6,207 nt of DNA, taken from the NCBI GenBank assembly GCA_009697555.1, contig WLQV01000064.1, positions 1 to 6,207 on the forward strand. Direction: 5' to 3'. Within the stretch, counting starts at the first letter, position 1. The number at the start of each line of letters is the position of its first letter. This document shows positions 1 to 5,050 of the stretch, piece after piece. The translations under genes were made by a program, and so were the position numbers. Under the pieces are notes generated by a model, which saw nothing but the letters and a program-made list of their open reading frames with translations, ran no database searches and was not told the DNA's origin. The stretch comes from Actinomycetota bacterium (lineage in GTDB: Bacteria > Actinomycetota > Actinomycetes > Nanopelagicales > Nanopelagicaceae).

Positions 1-171
1 ACCATTGAAATCTTCAACAATACTTTTGAGTGCAGTCGACACAATGGTCTGGTCGAGGGCGGCAAGGAGCATGCCGGTCATCAATCCGCTAAGGATGATC
101 ATGATCTCGCGATGAGTGTGCTCCTTCATCGGAGCACCCTGGTTTTGTGGAGCGGAATCTTTCTTGGACAT
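1..171 (-). CDS. DHA2-family MFS drug transporter, N-terminal fragment
   Basis: The first 57 residues of a minus-strand gene are visible and the rest lies beyond the left edge. A polar N-terminus of about 20 residues (MSKKDSAPQN...) is followed by the start of TM1, about residues 23-42, ending in LLAALDQTIVSTAL at residues 35-48. This is the hallmark motif at the end of TM1 in EmrB/QacA-type 14-TM proton antiporters, which export drugs or other amphipathic compounds across the cytoplasmic membrane. The family usually has proline after 'TAL'; here it is lysine. The ATG at 171-169 is preceded by a good Shine-Dalgarno sequence, GAGGGAAAGG (187-178), six bases upstream, which supports this start. 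The gene is divergent from a DrrAB-type ABC exporter and shares a 99-bp intergenic region with it. The family is clear; the substrate cannot be told from this fragment. Confidence 0.88.
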   Translation of the reverse strand, partial: MSKKDSAPQNQGAPMKEHTHREIMIILSGLMTGMLLAALDQTIVSTALKSIVEDFNG

Positions 172-191
172 GGATCGCCTTTCCCTCGAGA

Positions 192-214
192 GCAATTGAT
201 CAGATGCCAATTGC
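192..214. promoter_or_regulatory. Inverted repeat, candidate operator between divergent exporters
   Basis: GCAATTG (192-198) and CAATTGC (208-214) form a perfect 7-bp inverted repeat with a 9-bp spacer. It lies in the 99-bp gap between the divergent MFS and DrrAB-type genes, just upstream of the MFS ribosome binding site and 22 bp before the putative -35 box of the ABC operon. Drug-exporter genes are often controlled by TetR- or MarR-type repressors that bind sites of about this size. No regulator gene is visible in the window, and 7-bp arms can arise by chance, so operator function is inference. Confidence 0.3.
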
Positions 215-236
215 AAATATCACCCCTATGTTTATA

Positions 237-264
237 TTGCGGTGACTGTGAATAATGCTAAGTT
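237..264 (+). promoter_or_regulatory. Putative sigma-A-type promoter of the drrAB-like operon
   Basis: A -35-like TTGCGG (237-242) lies 16 bp before a -10-like TAAGTT (259-264), which fits the actinobacterial TAnnnT pattern. The GTG start codon follows six bases after the -10 box, so transcription would begin at or within a base of the start codon and give a leaderless mRNA. This agrees with the lack of any Shine-Dalgarno sequence before the GTG. The call rests on pattern matching only. Confidence 0.45.
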
Positions 265-270
265 TAGTGG

Positions 271-1257
271 GTGAAGAGCGTTATCGCCGAAGATCTCGTT
301 AAAACTTATCGAAAAGGTTCAGTGAAGGCCCTCGATGGCCTCTCACTAGATGTCACTGAAGGCACCGTTCTCAGCGTATTAGGCCCCAACGGCGCAGGAA
401 AAACCACGACTGTGCGCATTCTCGCCACACTTTTAGCACCCGATTCAGGTCGTGCAACAGTGGCCGGAATCGATGTCATTAAGAATCCTGAGAAAGTGCG
501 TGAAGTAATTGGATTATCTGGTCAATATGCCGCTGTCGATGAAACCCTCACTGGGTGGGATAACTTGGTGATGTTTGGTCAGTTGTATCACTTAGGTAAA
601 ACAAAATCAGTTGCCAGAGCAAATGAGCTCCTCGAAAAATTTTCACTTACCGATAGTGCACGTCGTCCGATTAAAACTTACTCCGGTGGCATGCGCCGTC
701 GCCTTGATTTAGCTGCCTCATTAATTGTGAGGCCCAAAGTGCTCTTTCTTGATGAACCAACCACTGGCCTAGATCCACGTGGTCGCCAAGAGATGTGGGG
801 CGTCATCGAAGAGTTAGTCAAAGATGGCGTAACACTTTTACTCACTACTCAATATTTAGAAGAAGCAGATCAATTAGCTGATGAAATTGTTGTCATCGAT
901 TACGGAAAAGTTATTGCACGTGGTACATCTGATGCGCTGAAGAAGCAGGTAGGCGGAGAGCGCCTCGAAGTTATTGTTGAACAGAACCAAATCTCTGCAG
1001 TTGCAGAGATTGTGGAGCGAGTGAGCGGTGCAAGTGCATCAATCGATGAGGGCTTGCGCAAGATCACTGCCCCTGTCAGTTCTGGATCTACTGCACTTGT
1101 AGAGGTTTTGCGCGCCATGGATACATCAGGAATCCATCCCTTGGATATTGCACTCAAGCGCCCATCTTTAGATGATGTATTTATGTCCCTCACCGGCCAT
1201 GCCGCCGAAGACCAAGTAGTTGAAGTAGCAAAGAAAGCACGAGGTGGTCGGCCATGA
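271..1257 (+). CDS. DrrA-type ABC transporter ATP-binding protein
   Basis: This 328-residue protein is the cytoplasmic ATPase of a two-component ABC-2 exporter of the daunorubicin-resistance (DrrA) family. It drives efflux of drugs, lipids or other hydrophobic compounds through the permease encoded next. Visible motifs are Walker A GPNGAGKT (38-45), Q-loop glutamine 85, signature YSGGMRRRLDLA (137-148), Walker B VLFLDEP (157-163) with Glu162, and D-loop GLDP (166-169). The switch position, normally histidine, is glutamine 194 in LLTTQYLEEAD, as is typical of DrrA. The C-terminal extension ends in LDDVFMSLTGH (300-310), matching the DrrA regulatory tail. The GTG at 271 is the first possible start after an in-frame TAG at 265-267; it has no Shine-Dalgarno sequence but sits just after a -10-like box, so it is probably leaderless. 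Its stop overlaps the permease start by four bases. The family is secure; the substrate is unknown. Confidence 0.93.
   Translation: MKSVIAEDLVKTYRKGSVKALDGLSLDVTEGTVLSVLGPNGAGKTTTVRILATLLAPDSGRATVAGIDVIKNPEKVREVIGLSGQYAAVDETLTGWDNLVMFGQLYHLGKTKSVARANELLEKFSLTDSARRPIKTYSGGMRRRLDLAASLIVRPKVLFLDEPTTGLDPRGRQEMWGVIEELVKDGVTLLLTTQYLEEADQLADEIVVIDYGKVIARGTSDALKKQVGGERLEVIVEQNQISAVAEIVERVSGASASIDEGLRKITAPVSSGSTALVEVLRAMDTSGIHPLDIALKRPSLDDVFMSLTGHAAEDQVVEVAKKARGGRP
990..1011. repeat. Near-perfect 22-bp palindrome inside drrA-like gene
   Basis: AATCTCTGCA (990-999) and TGCAGAGATT (1002-1011) are exact reverse complements separated by two bases. The repeat lies in the part of the ATPase gene that encodes the region between the nucleotide-binding core and the C-terminal tail (about residues 240-247). 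It could fold in mRNA as a hairpin of about nine pairs or be a protein-binding site, or it could be a by-product of the QISAVAEI codons. No U-tract follows, so it is not a terminator. Confidence 0.5.
1241..1247 (+). promoter_or_regulatory. Ribosome binding site of the permease gene
   Basis: GAGGTGG lies six bases before the ATG at 1254, inside the last codons of the ATPase gene. It fixes the permease start at the ATGA overlap and suggests translational coupling of the two subunits. Confidence 0.7.
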
Positions 1258-2048
1258 ATGGAATAACTGATGCACTCATCATTACTAAGCGCCAATTACT
1301 ACAGCTAGCTCGCGTGCCAGAAGTTTTAATTTTCTCCACAATCCAACCGATTATGTTTGTGCTCCTCTTTCGCTTTGTATTTGGTGGCTCCATTAGTACT
1401 GGCGCCCCAGGTGGTTATGTACAACTCCTGATGCCTGGCATCTTTGTGCAGACCGTTGCATTTACGCTCGCCGCCACAGCATCTGGCCTTGCCGAAGACA
1501 TGAAGAAGGGCCTCATTGATCGCTTCAGATCACTTCCGATTGCGCGTTCTGCCCTCGTATTTGGTCGCACATTGGGTGATTCCACACTCAACATCGTTGT
1601 GCTCTTTGCTATGGGATTGACTGGATTTATTGTCGGCTGGCGACCAAGTTCGGGAATTTTAAAAATTTCACTCTCATTTATTCTTCTCCTTTTCTTTGGT
1701 TACGCCCTTTCATGGGTGGGAATTTATGCTGGACTCTCTGCGCGCGATGCGCGAGTAGTGCAGAACGTGAGCTTTCTAATCACCTTCCCACTCACATTTC
1801 TCTCCAATGCCTTTGCACCAACAACTGGCATGCCAAAACCGCTGCAATATGTTGCAGAGTGGAATCCAGTATCAACAATGGTTGCGGCCTGCCGTGAGCT
1901 ATTTGGCCTCAAGATTCAATTTGGCGTAACTGCAAACTCATTTCCAAGTAGCCATCCAGTGACGATGTCGCTGATTTACATGGTAATTATTATGGTGATT
2001 TTCGTACCACTGAGTGTGCGCAAATACAGCACTACTGCCAATCGTTAA
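1254..2048 (+). CDS. DrrB-type ABC-2 family transporter permease
   Basis: This 264-residue integral membrane protein is the permease partner of the ATPase just upstream; two copies of each normally form the exporter. About six hydrophobic segments are visible, near residues 25-44, 57-78, 106-127, 135-158, 168-190 and 233-252, which matches the ABC-2 fold. Between the second and third segments, MKKGLIDRFRSLPIARSA (84-101) is the characteristic cytoplasmic coupling stretch of DrrB-like permeases. The segment from AFAPTTGMP through WNPVS to REL corresponds to the conserved 'F.P...MP..lq.....P.t' region after the fifth segment. Length is normal for the family. ATG 1254 overlaps the ATPase stop in an ATGA arrangement and has the SD GAGGTGG. 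The gene converges on greA with 11 bp between stop codons and no clear terminator between them. The substrate cannot be inferred. Confidence 0.92.
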   Translation: MNGITDALIITKRQLLQLARVPEVLIFSTIQPIMFVLLFRFVFGGSISTGAPGGYVQLLMPGIFVQTVAFTLAATASGLAEDMKKGLIDRFRSLPIARSALVFGRTLGDSTLNIVVLFAMGLTGFIVGWRPSSGILKISLSFILLLFFGYALSWVGIYAGLSARDARVVQNVSFLITFPLTFLSNAFAPTTGMPKPLQYVAEWNPVSTMVAACRELFGLKIQFGVTANSFPSSHPVTMSLIYMVIIMVIFVPLSVRKYSTTANR

Positions 2049-2059
2049 TTTGAGTTAAA

Positions 2060-2536
2060 TTACGAGTAAATCTGGGCTTCCAGAATAGCGACTTTAATTT
2101 CCTTGCCATTGGGTGCTTTATAAGTAACGGTATCGCCAACTTTTGCACCAAGTAGCGCTGCGCCAAGTGGAGATTTTTCACTATAAACATCCATGTTCTC
2201 CGAAGCAATTTCACGAGAGCCAAGGAGAAATTTCATTTCATCACCAGCCATGTCGATAGTGACAATCATGCCGGGACCAACAACGCCAGATTCACCCACT
2301 GGTGGTGTGCCGATGTGGGCATGTTCCAACATATGTTTGAGTTGGCGAATTCGTGCTTCCATCTTTCCTTGCTCTTCACGAGCTGCGTGATAGCCGCCAT
2401 TCTCTTTGAGATCGCCTTCAGCACGCGCAGCTTCAATCTTCTTAATAATTTCTACTCGGCCATCACTTTCTAGGTGCGCCAGTTCTGCGCGCAGGCGATC
2501 GGCTGCTTCTTGGGTGAGCCAAGTCTGAGTAGTCAT
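2060..2536 (-). CDS. greA: Transcription elongation factor GreA
   Basis: This 158-residue protein enters the RNA polymerase secondary channel and stimulates cleavage of backtracked transcripts, rescuing arrested complexes. The N-terminal coiled coil spans about residues 8-75. At its tip is GDLKENGGYHAAREEQ (41-56), with the acidic tip residues Asp42 and Glu45 that coordinate the catalytic Mg ion; the GGYH variant is typical of actinobacteria. The C-terminal FKBP-like domain carries the conserved SPLGAALLGAKVGD (122-135). Length is normal. The gene follows the DUF4307 gene after only 12 bases and is probably co-transcribed with it. The ATG at 2536-2534 has no purine-rich Shine-Dalgarno sequence: the 12 bases before it read CCTTCTCGCCTT. 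Initiation may therefore depend on coupling to the upstream gene, or on a separate start from a -10-like TAACCT (2551-2546) nine bases upstream, for which no -35 is visible. Confidence 0.96.
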   Translation of the reverse strand: MTTQTWLTQEAADRLRAELAHLESDGRVEIIKKIEAARAEGDLKENGGYHAAREEQGKMEARIRQLKHMLEHAHIGTPPVGESGVVGPGMIVTIDMAGDEMKFLLGSREIASENMDVYSEKSPLGAALLGAKVGDTVTYKAPNGKEIKVAILEAQIYS

Positions 2537-2548
2537 AAGGCGAGAAGG

Positions 2549-2932
2549 TTACTCTGAAGTGAGGTAGCAGCGCGAGATCGCTGCATTGACTGGCTTAGCC
2601 CGCGTAGCGATGAGCGTGATTTTCTCACTTCGCGCATCGGGGCCGGCGATAACTTCATTGATCTCACCGACAACATTCTTATCAAAATCGCGGGCAACGA
2701 GTGTGCAGGTAGCGCTCTTCTTAGTATCGCTACGAGTTACTTCATAACGGATCTCAATCGATGTTGAACTCTGTGGGGCAAAGGAGATCAGTTCGTAACG
2801 AATTGCAGGATTGGCATGATGCAAACCGGCCCATGAGAGCCACGCAATAAAAATAAGTGCGAGTCCGGCGGCAATGAGTTTCCACTGAGAGCGCGCTTTA
2901 CCGTAGCGTTGCACGTAGGAAAATTCAGCCAT
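2549..2932 (-). CDS. DUF4307 family membrane-anchored protein
   Basis: This is a 127-residue protein of unknown function belonging to the actinobacterial DUF4307 family, recognised from its pattern and from its position next to greA. An N-terminal RYG (9-11) in a basic stretch precedes a single membrane segment (about 18-37). The remaining 90 residues are predicted to lie outside the membrane. They include two cysteines, Cys76 in the ATCTLVARD strand and Cys122 near the C-terminus, which the family usually conserves and which may form a disulfide. The start chosen is ATG 2932-2930, not the TTG 36 bases upstream, because the TTG would add 12 unusual residues and remove the RYG region from its usual N-terminal position. 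A good promoter (TTGGCA, 17 bp, TAAGAA) ends seven bases before this ATG, predicting a leaderless mRNA. In related genomes the divergent neighbour is mca; here it is a small membrane protein gene. Confidence 0.85.
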   Translation of the reverse strand: MAEFSYVQRYGKARSQWKLIAAGLALIFIAWLSWAGLHHANPAIRYELISFAPQSSTSIEIRYEVTRSDTKKSATCTLVARDFDKNVVGEINEVIAGPDARSEKITLIATRAKPVNAAISRCYLTSE

Positions 2933-2939
2933 GGGATGA

Positions 2940-2968
2940 TTCTTACCTAAAGGAGCGATACATGCCAA
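2940..2968 (-). promoter_or_regulatory. Putative promoter of the DUF4307-greA operon
   Basis: Read on the minus strand, TTGGCA (2968-2963) is a one-mismatch match to the -35 consensus TTGACA. A 17-bp spacer follows, then TAAGAA (2945-2940) as -10. Seven bases later comes the ATG of the DUF4307 gene, so the transcript would begin at the start codon and be leaderless; no well-placed Shine-Dalgarno sequence is present. The -35 box overlaps codons 1-3 of the divergent small gene that starts at 2962, so the two transcription units physically compete for this DNA. Confidence 0.5.
2949..2955 (+). promoter_or_regulatory. Strong ribosome binding site of the 45-residue protein gene
   Basis: AAAGGAG (2949-2955) lies six bases before the ATG at 2962. 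It is the best Shine-Dalgarno match in the window and is the main evidence that the short reading frame that follows is translated. Confidence 0.8.
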
Positions 2969-3099
2969 AGAACGTAGAGATGGGCGTAGCTGGCTCGCTG
3001 ACCTTTAGCCTGCTCACGATCGCTGTAATTGCTTTATTGGTGAGTTTCTATCGTCGCTACAACAGAATGATCAATCGTGAGGATGATGAACCGAAGTAA
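2962..3099 (+). CDS. Small single-pass membrane protein, 45 residues, unrecognised
   Basis: I do not recognise this protein. It has a short polar N-terminus (MPKNVE), one hydrophobic segment (about residues 8-29, GVAGSLTFSLLTIAVIALLV at its core), then a basic stretch FYRRYNRMINR (29-39) and an acidic tail EDDEPK. The positive-inside rule predicts N-terminus out and C-terminus in. Translation is well supported by the AAAGGAG ribosome binding site at ideal spacing, and the frame ends in TAA 17 bases inside the SURF1 gene, which lacks a good site of its own. Coupled translation with SURF1 is therefore likely. A role in cytochrome oxidase assembly or as a small oxidase subunit is a guess from context only. 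In M. tuberculosis a small gene, Rv1083, lies after mca on this side of greA; whether the two are related cannot be judged here. It starts only 29 bp from the divergent DUF4307 gene. Confidence 0.75.
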   Translation: MPKNVEMGVAGSLTFSLLTIAVIALLVSFYRRYNRMINREDDEPK

Positions 3100-3790
3100 A
3101 TTTCAGCAATTTCTCACACTCTTACTAGTTCTTGCACTATCGGCGATCTTTATTGGCCTGGGGCAATGGCAATGGAATAGAGCCCAAGCGATGAAGAAAC
3201 CTTTAGTAATCGATCAGAAGATTTATCCGCTCCGTGATTTAGTGCAGGTCAATGGCGCACTTCCAGGAAATTCAGTCAATCACTTTGTTACTGCGACTGG
3301 GCACTACGTTGCACAATTTCGCGCTCGCAATCAGATCGATAGCAAGAAGAATGTAAATGAAGTCAGTGCTGCAATTTTTGCAGTAGATCAATGTTCGTGT
3401 GCGATTCTTGTTGCGCGAAGTGCATGGGGCGCAGAACTTCCTAATGCCGACACGTCAGTTACTCTGACTGGAAAATTACTACCTAGTCAGAGTGATGACC
3501 GATCACCAGGCGGTGCTGGAGAAATATCTCGCCTCGATAGTGCACTTCTAGTTTCGCAGAGCAAGTTAGCTCTCATGCCAGGTTTTATTGCGGTCACAAG
3601 TGAGACGAGCAATGGTCTGCAACTTTCTGCGTCAAGAATAGATTTTCCATTTGCCAAACCACGAGTTGCTGGCTTCTATTGGCAGCACCTCTCCTATGTG
3701 GTGATTTGGTGGTTGATGGCATTACTAATTCTCGGGCTGCCGCTCTATACTCGCCGAATACGTAAGAATGAGAGCGAGAGTGGTGAGTAA
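3083..3790 (+). CDS. SURF1 family cytochrome oxidase assembly protein
   Basis: This 235-residue protein resembles SURF1, a membrane factor that helps insert heme a into subunit I of aa3/caa3-type cytochrome c oxidase. It has the family layout: an N-terminal membrane segment (about 8-26) running into GLGQWQWNRAQ (25-35, the conserved 'lG.WQ..R'), a large extracytoplasmic domain, and a C-terminal segment (about 203-221) introduced by YWQHLSYVVIWW, where the family has '.n..YA..W'. The usual 'VNRGWVP' strand appears only as VARSAWGAELP (110-120), so the sequence is divergent. A Cys-Ser-Cys pair (104-106) sits in the outer domain and is not a known SURF1 feature. Starts at GTG 3077, ATG 3083 or ATG 3086 are possible; GAGG (3079-3082) is too close for an ideal site. 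The start overlaps the small upstream gene, implying coupling, and the next gene begins immediately after the stop. Confidence 0.85.
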   Translation: MMNRSKFQQFLTLLLVLALSAIFIGLGQWQWNRAQAMKKPLVIDQKIYPLRDLVQVNGALPGNSVNHFVTATGHYVAQFRARNQIDSKKNVNEVSAAIFAVDQCSCAILVARSAWGAELPNADTSVTLTGKLLPSQSDDRSPGGAGEISRLDSALLVSQSKLALMPGFIAVTSETSNGLQLSASRIDFPFAKPRVAGFYWQHLSYVVIWWLMALLILGLPLYTRRIRKNESESGE

Positions 3791-4105
3791 ATGAAGGCGA
3801 CAGTAACTCGATTCCGCATCATGGCCATTATTTCTGGCGTGATGTCCTTGCTGCTCTGGTTTGTTTACTTACCGATTCGCCACCATTGGTTTGGTCTCTT
3901 TGCAGGAAATACTGGCCCGGGCGAAAAGATCATCTGGATCGCCATTGTTCATGGATATCTCTATCCGCTCTATGTGCTGAGCGCAGTTAACTTTGGCTTT
4001 AAAGCCAAGTGGCCACTTCCGAAAATGCTTCTTCTCATACTTGCTGGAACGCTTCCAGTGGCATCGCTCTGGGCAGAACGTCGCGTTGTTCGCACTTATA
4101 AGTAA
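3791..4105 (+). CDS. DUF3817 family integral membrane protein
   Basis: This is a 104-residue membrane protein matching the DUF3817 family, which has no established function. Three hydrophobic segments are visible, about residues 8-27, 47-68 and 77-96. The family pattern is recognisable: FRIMAIISGVMSLLLWF at the start, the central AIVHGYLYPLYVL (51-63) with the conserved His-Gly, and the closing LAGTLPVASLWAERRV (84-99), where a 'G..P..s...er' motif is expected. ATG 3791 follows the SURF1 stop codon with no gap; GGTGAG (3782-3787) just before it may act as a close-spaced ribosome binding site, and termination-reinitiation is likely. The direct abutment to SURF1 suggests shared expression and perhaps a shared role in respiratory membrane assembly, but that is inference. 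Confidence 0.85.
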   Translation: MKATVTRFRIMAIISGVMSLLLWFVYLPIRHHWFGLFAGNTGPGEKIIWIAIVHGYLYPLYVLSAVNFGFKAKWPLPKMLLLILAGTLPVASLWAERRVVRTYK

Positions 4106-4123
4106 TTTGTAGCGGTAATTTCG

Positions 4124-4918
4124 ATGCTCCACTTTATTCGCCAGAGTATTAAGTCTCTTCTCTACCCTTGGTACCAGATGCGCCTGGTACGTAAATTAGA
4201 TTTTTCGCAGACTCCGCGCCATGTCGGAGTGATCTTGGATGGCAATCGTCGCTGGGCCAAAGCCAATCCTGATGAGATCGGTGGCACGCATTCCAGTCGC
4301 GGTCATCGCGCCGGCGCTGAGAAGATTCAAGAGTTTCTTACCTGGTGTGAAGCGGCGCAGATTGACGTGGTTACGCTCTGGCTCTTATCGAATGATAATT
4401 TCAAACGAAGCGCTGAAGAGTTGAACGCACTCCTGCAAATAATTGGTGAGACGGTAAACGAACTAGGAGAGACTAAGCGCTGGCCAATTACTGTGCTCGG
4501 CTCACTTGAGCTCTTGCCGAAAGATATGCAGAGCAAGTTACTTGCTGTAAGTAAAGCGACTGAAAATATTAAGGGGCTGCGAGTCAATGTGGCCATTGGC
4601 TATGGCGGACGGTTAGAAATTGTGGATGCAGTGAAGAAATATTTATCAACTGCAGAGGCGGATTCGAAAGATTTTAAGAGTGCGATCGACAATTTGAGCG
4701 CGGAGGAGATTGCAAAGCATCTCTACACCGCAGGTCAACCAGATCCAGAATTAGTGATTCGCACATCGGGAGAACAGCGCTTGGGTGGCTTTTTGCTCTG
4801 GCAGAGCGCGCATTCGGAGTTCTATTTCTGTGAAGCCTATTGGCCAGATTTTCGCCATGTAGATTTTCTTCGCGCACTGCGCTCTTATGCGCAGCGCCAT
4901 CGCCGCTTCGGTGCCTAA
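4124..4918 (+). CDS. uppS: Cis-prenyltransferase (Z-isoprenyl diphosphate synthase), Rv1086-like
   Basis: This 264-residue enzyme condenses isopentenyl diphosphate onto an allylic diphosphate with cis stereochemistry, supplying polyprenyl carrier lipid for cell-wall synthesis or a short Z-precursor of it. Visible motifs are DGNRRWA (39-45) with catalytic Asp39, RGHRAG (59-64), WLLSNDN (86-92), GYGGRLEIVDAV (159-170), RTSGEQRLGGFLLWQ (213-227) and the SE pair (231-232) that helps bind Mg. The C-terminus YWPDFRHVDFLRALRSYAQRHRR and the N-terminal LLYPWYQMRL closely resemble M. tuberculosis Rv1086, a short-chain (2Z,6E)-farnesyl diphosphate synthase, more than the decaprenyl enzyme Rv2361c. Product length is therefore uncertain, and uppS is a generic symbol. 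ATG 4124 lies 18 bases after the DUF3817 stop, in the same frame; only a weak site (AGCGG) precedes it. It probably belongs to the SURF1-DUF3817 operon. Confidence 0.92.
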   Translation: MLHFIRQSIKSLLYPWYQMRLVRKLDFSQTPRHVGVILDGNRRWAKANPDEIGGTHSSRGHRAGAEKIQEFLTWCEAAQIDVVTLWLLSNDNFKRSAEELNALLQIIGETVNELGETKRWPITVLGSLELLPKDMQSKLLAVSKATENIKGLRVNVAIGYGGRLEIVDAVKKYLSTAEADSKDFKSAIDNLSAEEIAKHLYTAGQPDPELVIRTSGEQRLGGFLLWQSAHSEFYFCEAYWPDFRHVDFLRALRSYAQRHRRFGA

Positions 4919-5050
4919 TGATTTTGTTAACCGAAAGGTAATCTCACCGACTTGCGTGTCGTTTCAACTTTTTCCCTTACTCGTTCTACCGTTTTCTCAC
5001 CTTCCCACTGAGTACAACTCCACATGTGATCGACCCAAGAGAGAGCGGGA
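4919..5050 (+). other. Intergenic region before PhoH, no supported element
   Basis: These 132 bases separate the prenyltransferase and PIN-PhoH genes. They contain ACC-GAAA-GGT (4930-4939), a tiny GNRA-capped hairpin, a 4-bp hairpin CGAC/GTCG (4948-4961) followed by a T-rich run, and a pyrimidine-rich stretch (about 4960-5009). None is strong enough to call a terminator or riboswitch. A TACCGT (4987-4992) could be a -10 box but has no matching -35. The spacing suggests that phoH has its own promoter somewhere here. Confidence 0.3.

Noticed and set aside
220..245. TCACC...GGTGA inverted repeat in the divergent intergenic region
   Set aside because: Five-base arms with a 16-base gap are expected by chance in a region of this length.
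2046..2062. TAATTT/AAATTA inverted repeat spanning the convergent stop codons of drrB and greA
   Set aside because: The stem is six A-T pairs only and includes both TAA stops, so the symmetry largely follows from two facing stop codons. It is too weak for a bidirectional terminator.
2071..2084. TCTGG/CCAGA hairpin near the 3' end of greA
   Set aside because: It is a five-pair stem inside coding sequence without a following T-tract on either strand, and is explained by the Leu-Glu-Ala-Gln codons.
2933..2968. N-terminal extension of the DUF4307 protein from a TTG at 2968
   Set aside because: The 12 added residues do not look like the family N-terminus, and the good promoter reading into this gene would lie inside the extension. 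ATG 2932 fits both family and promoter.
4103..4126. Stop-codon readthrough fusing DUF3817 to the prenyltransferase
   Set aside because: The two genes share a frame with a single TAA between them, but that has a one-in-three chance, each has its own family-typical ends, and no readthrough signal is visible.
4948..4972. Possible intrinsic terminator after the prenyltransferase gene (CGAC/GTCG hairpin, then T-rich)
   Set aside because: The stem has only four pairs and the T-run is interrupted by CAAC, so it would not be a credible Rho-independent terminator.
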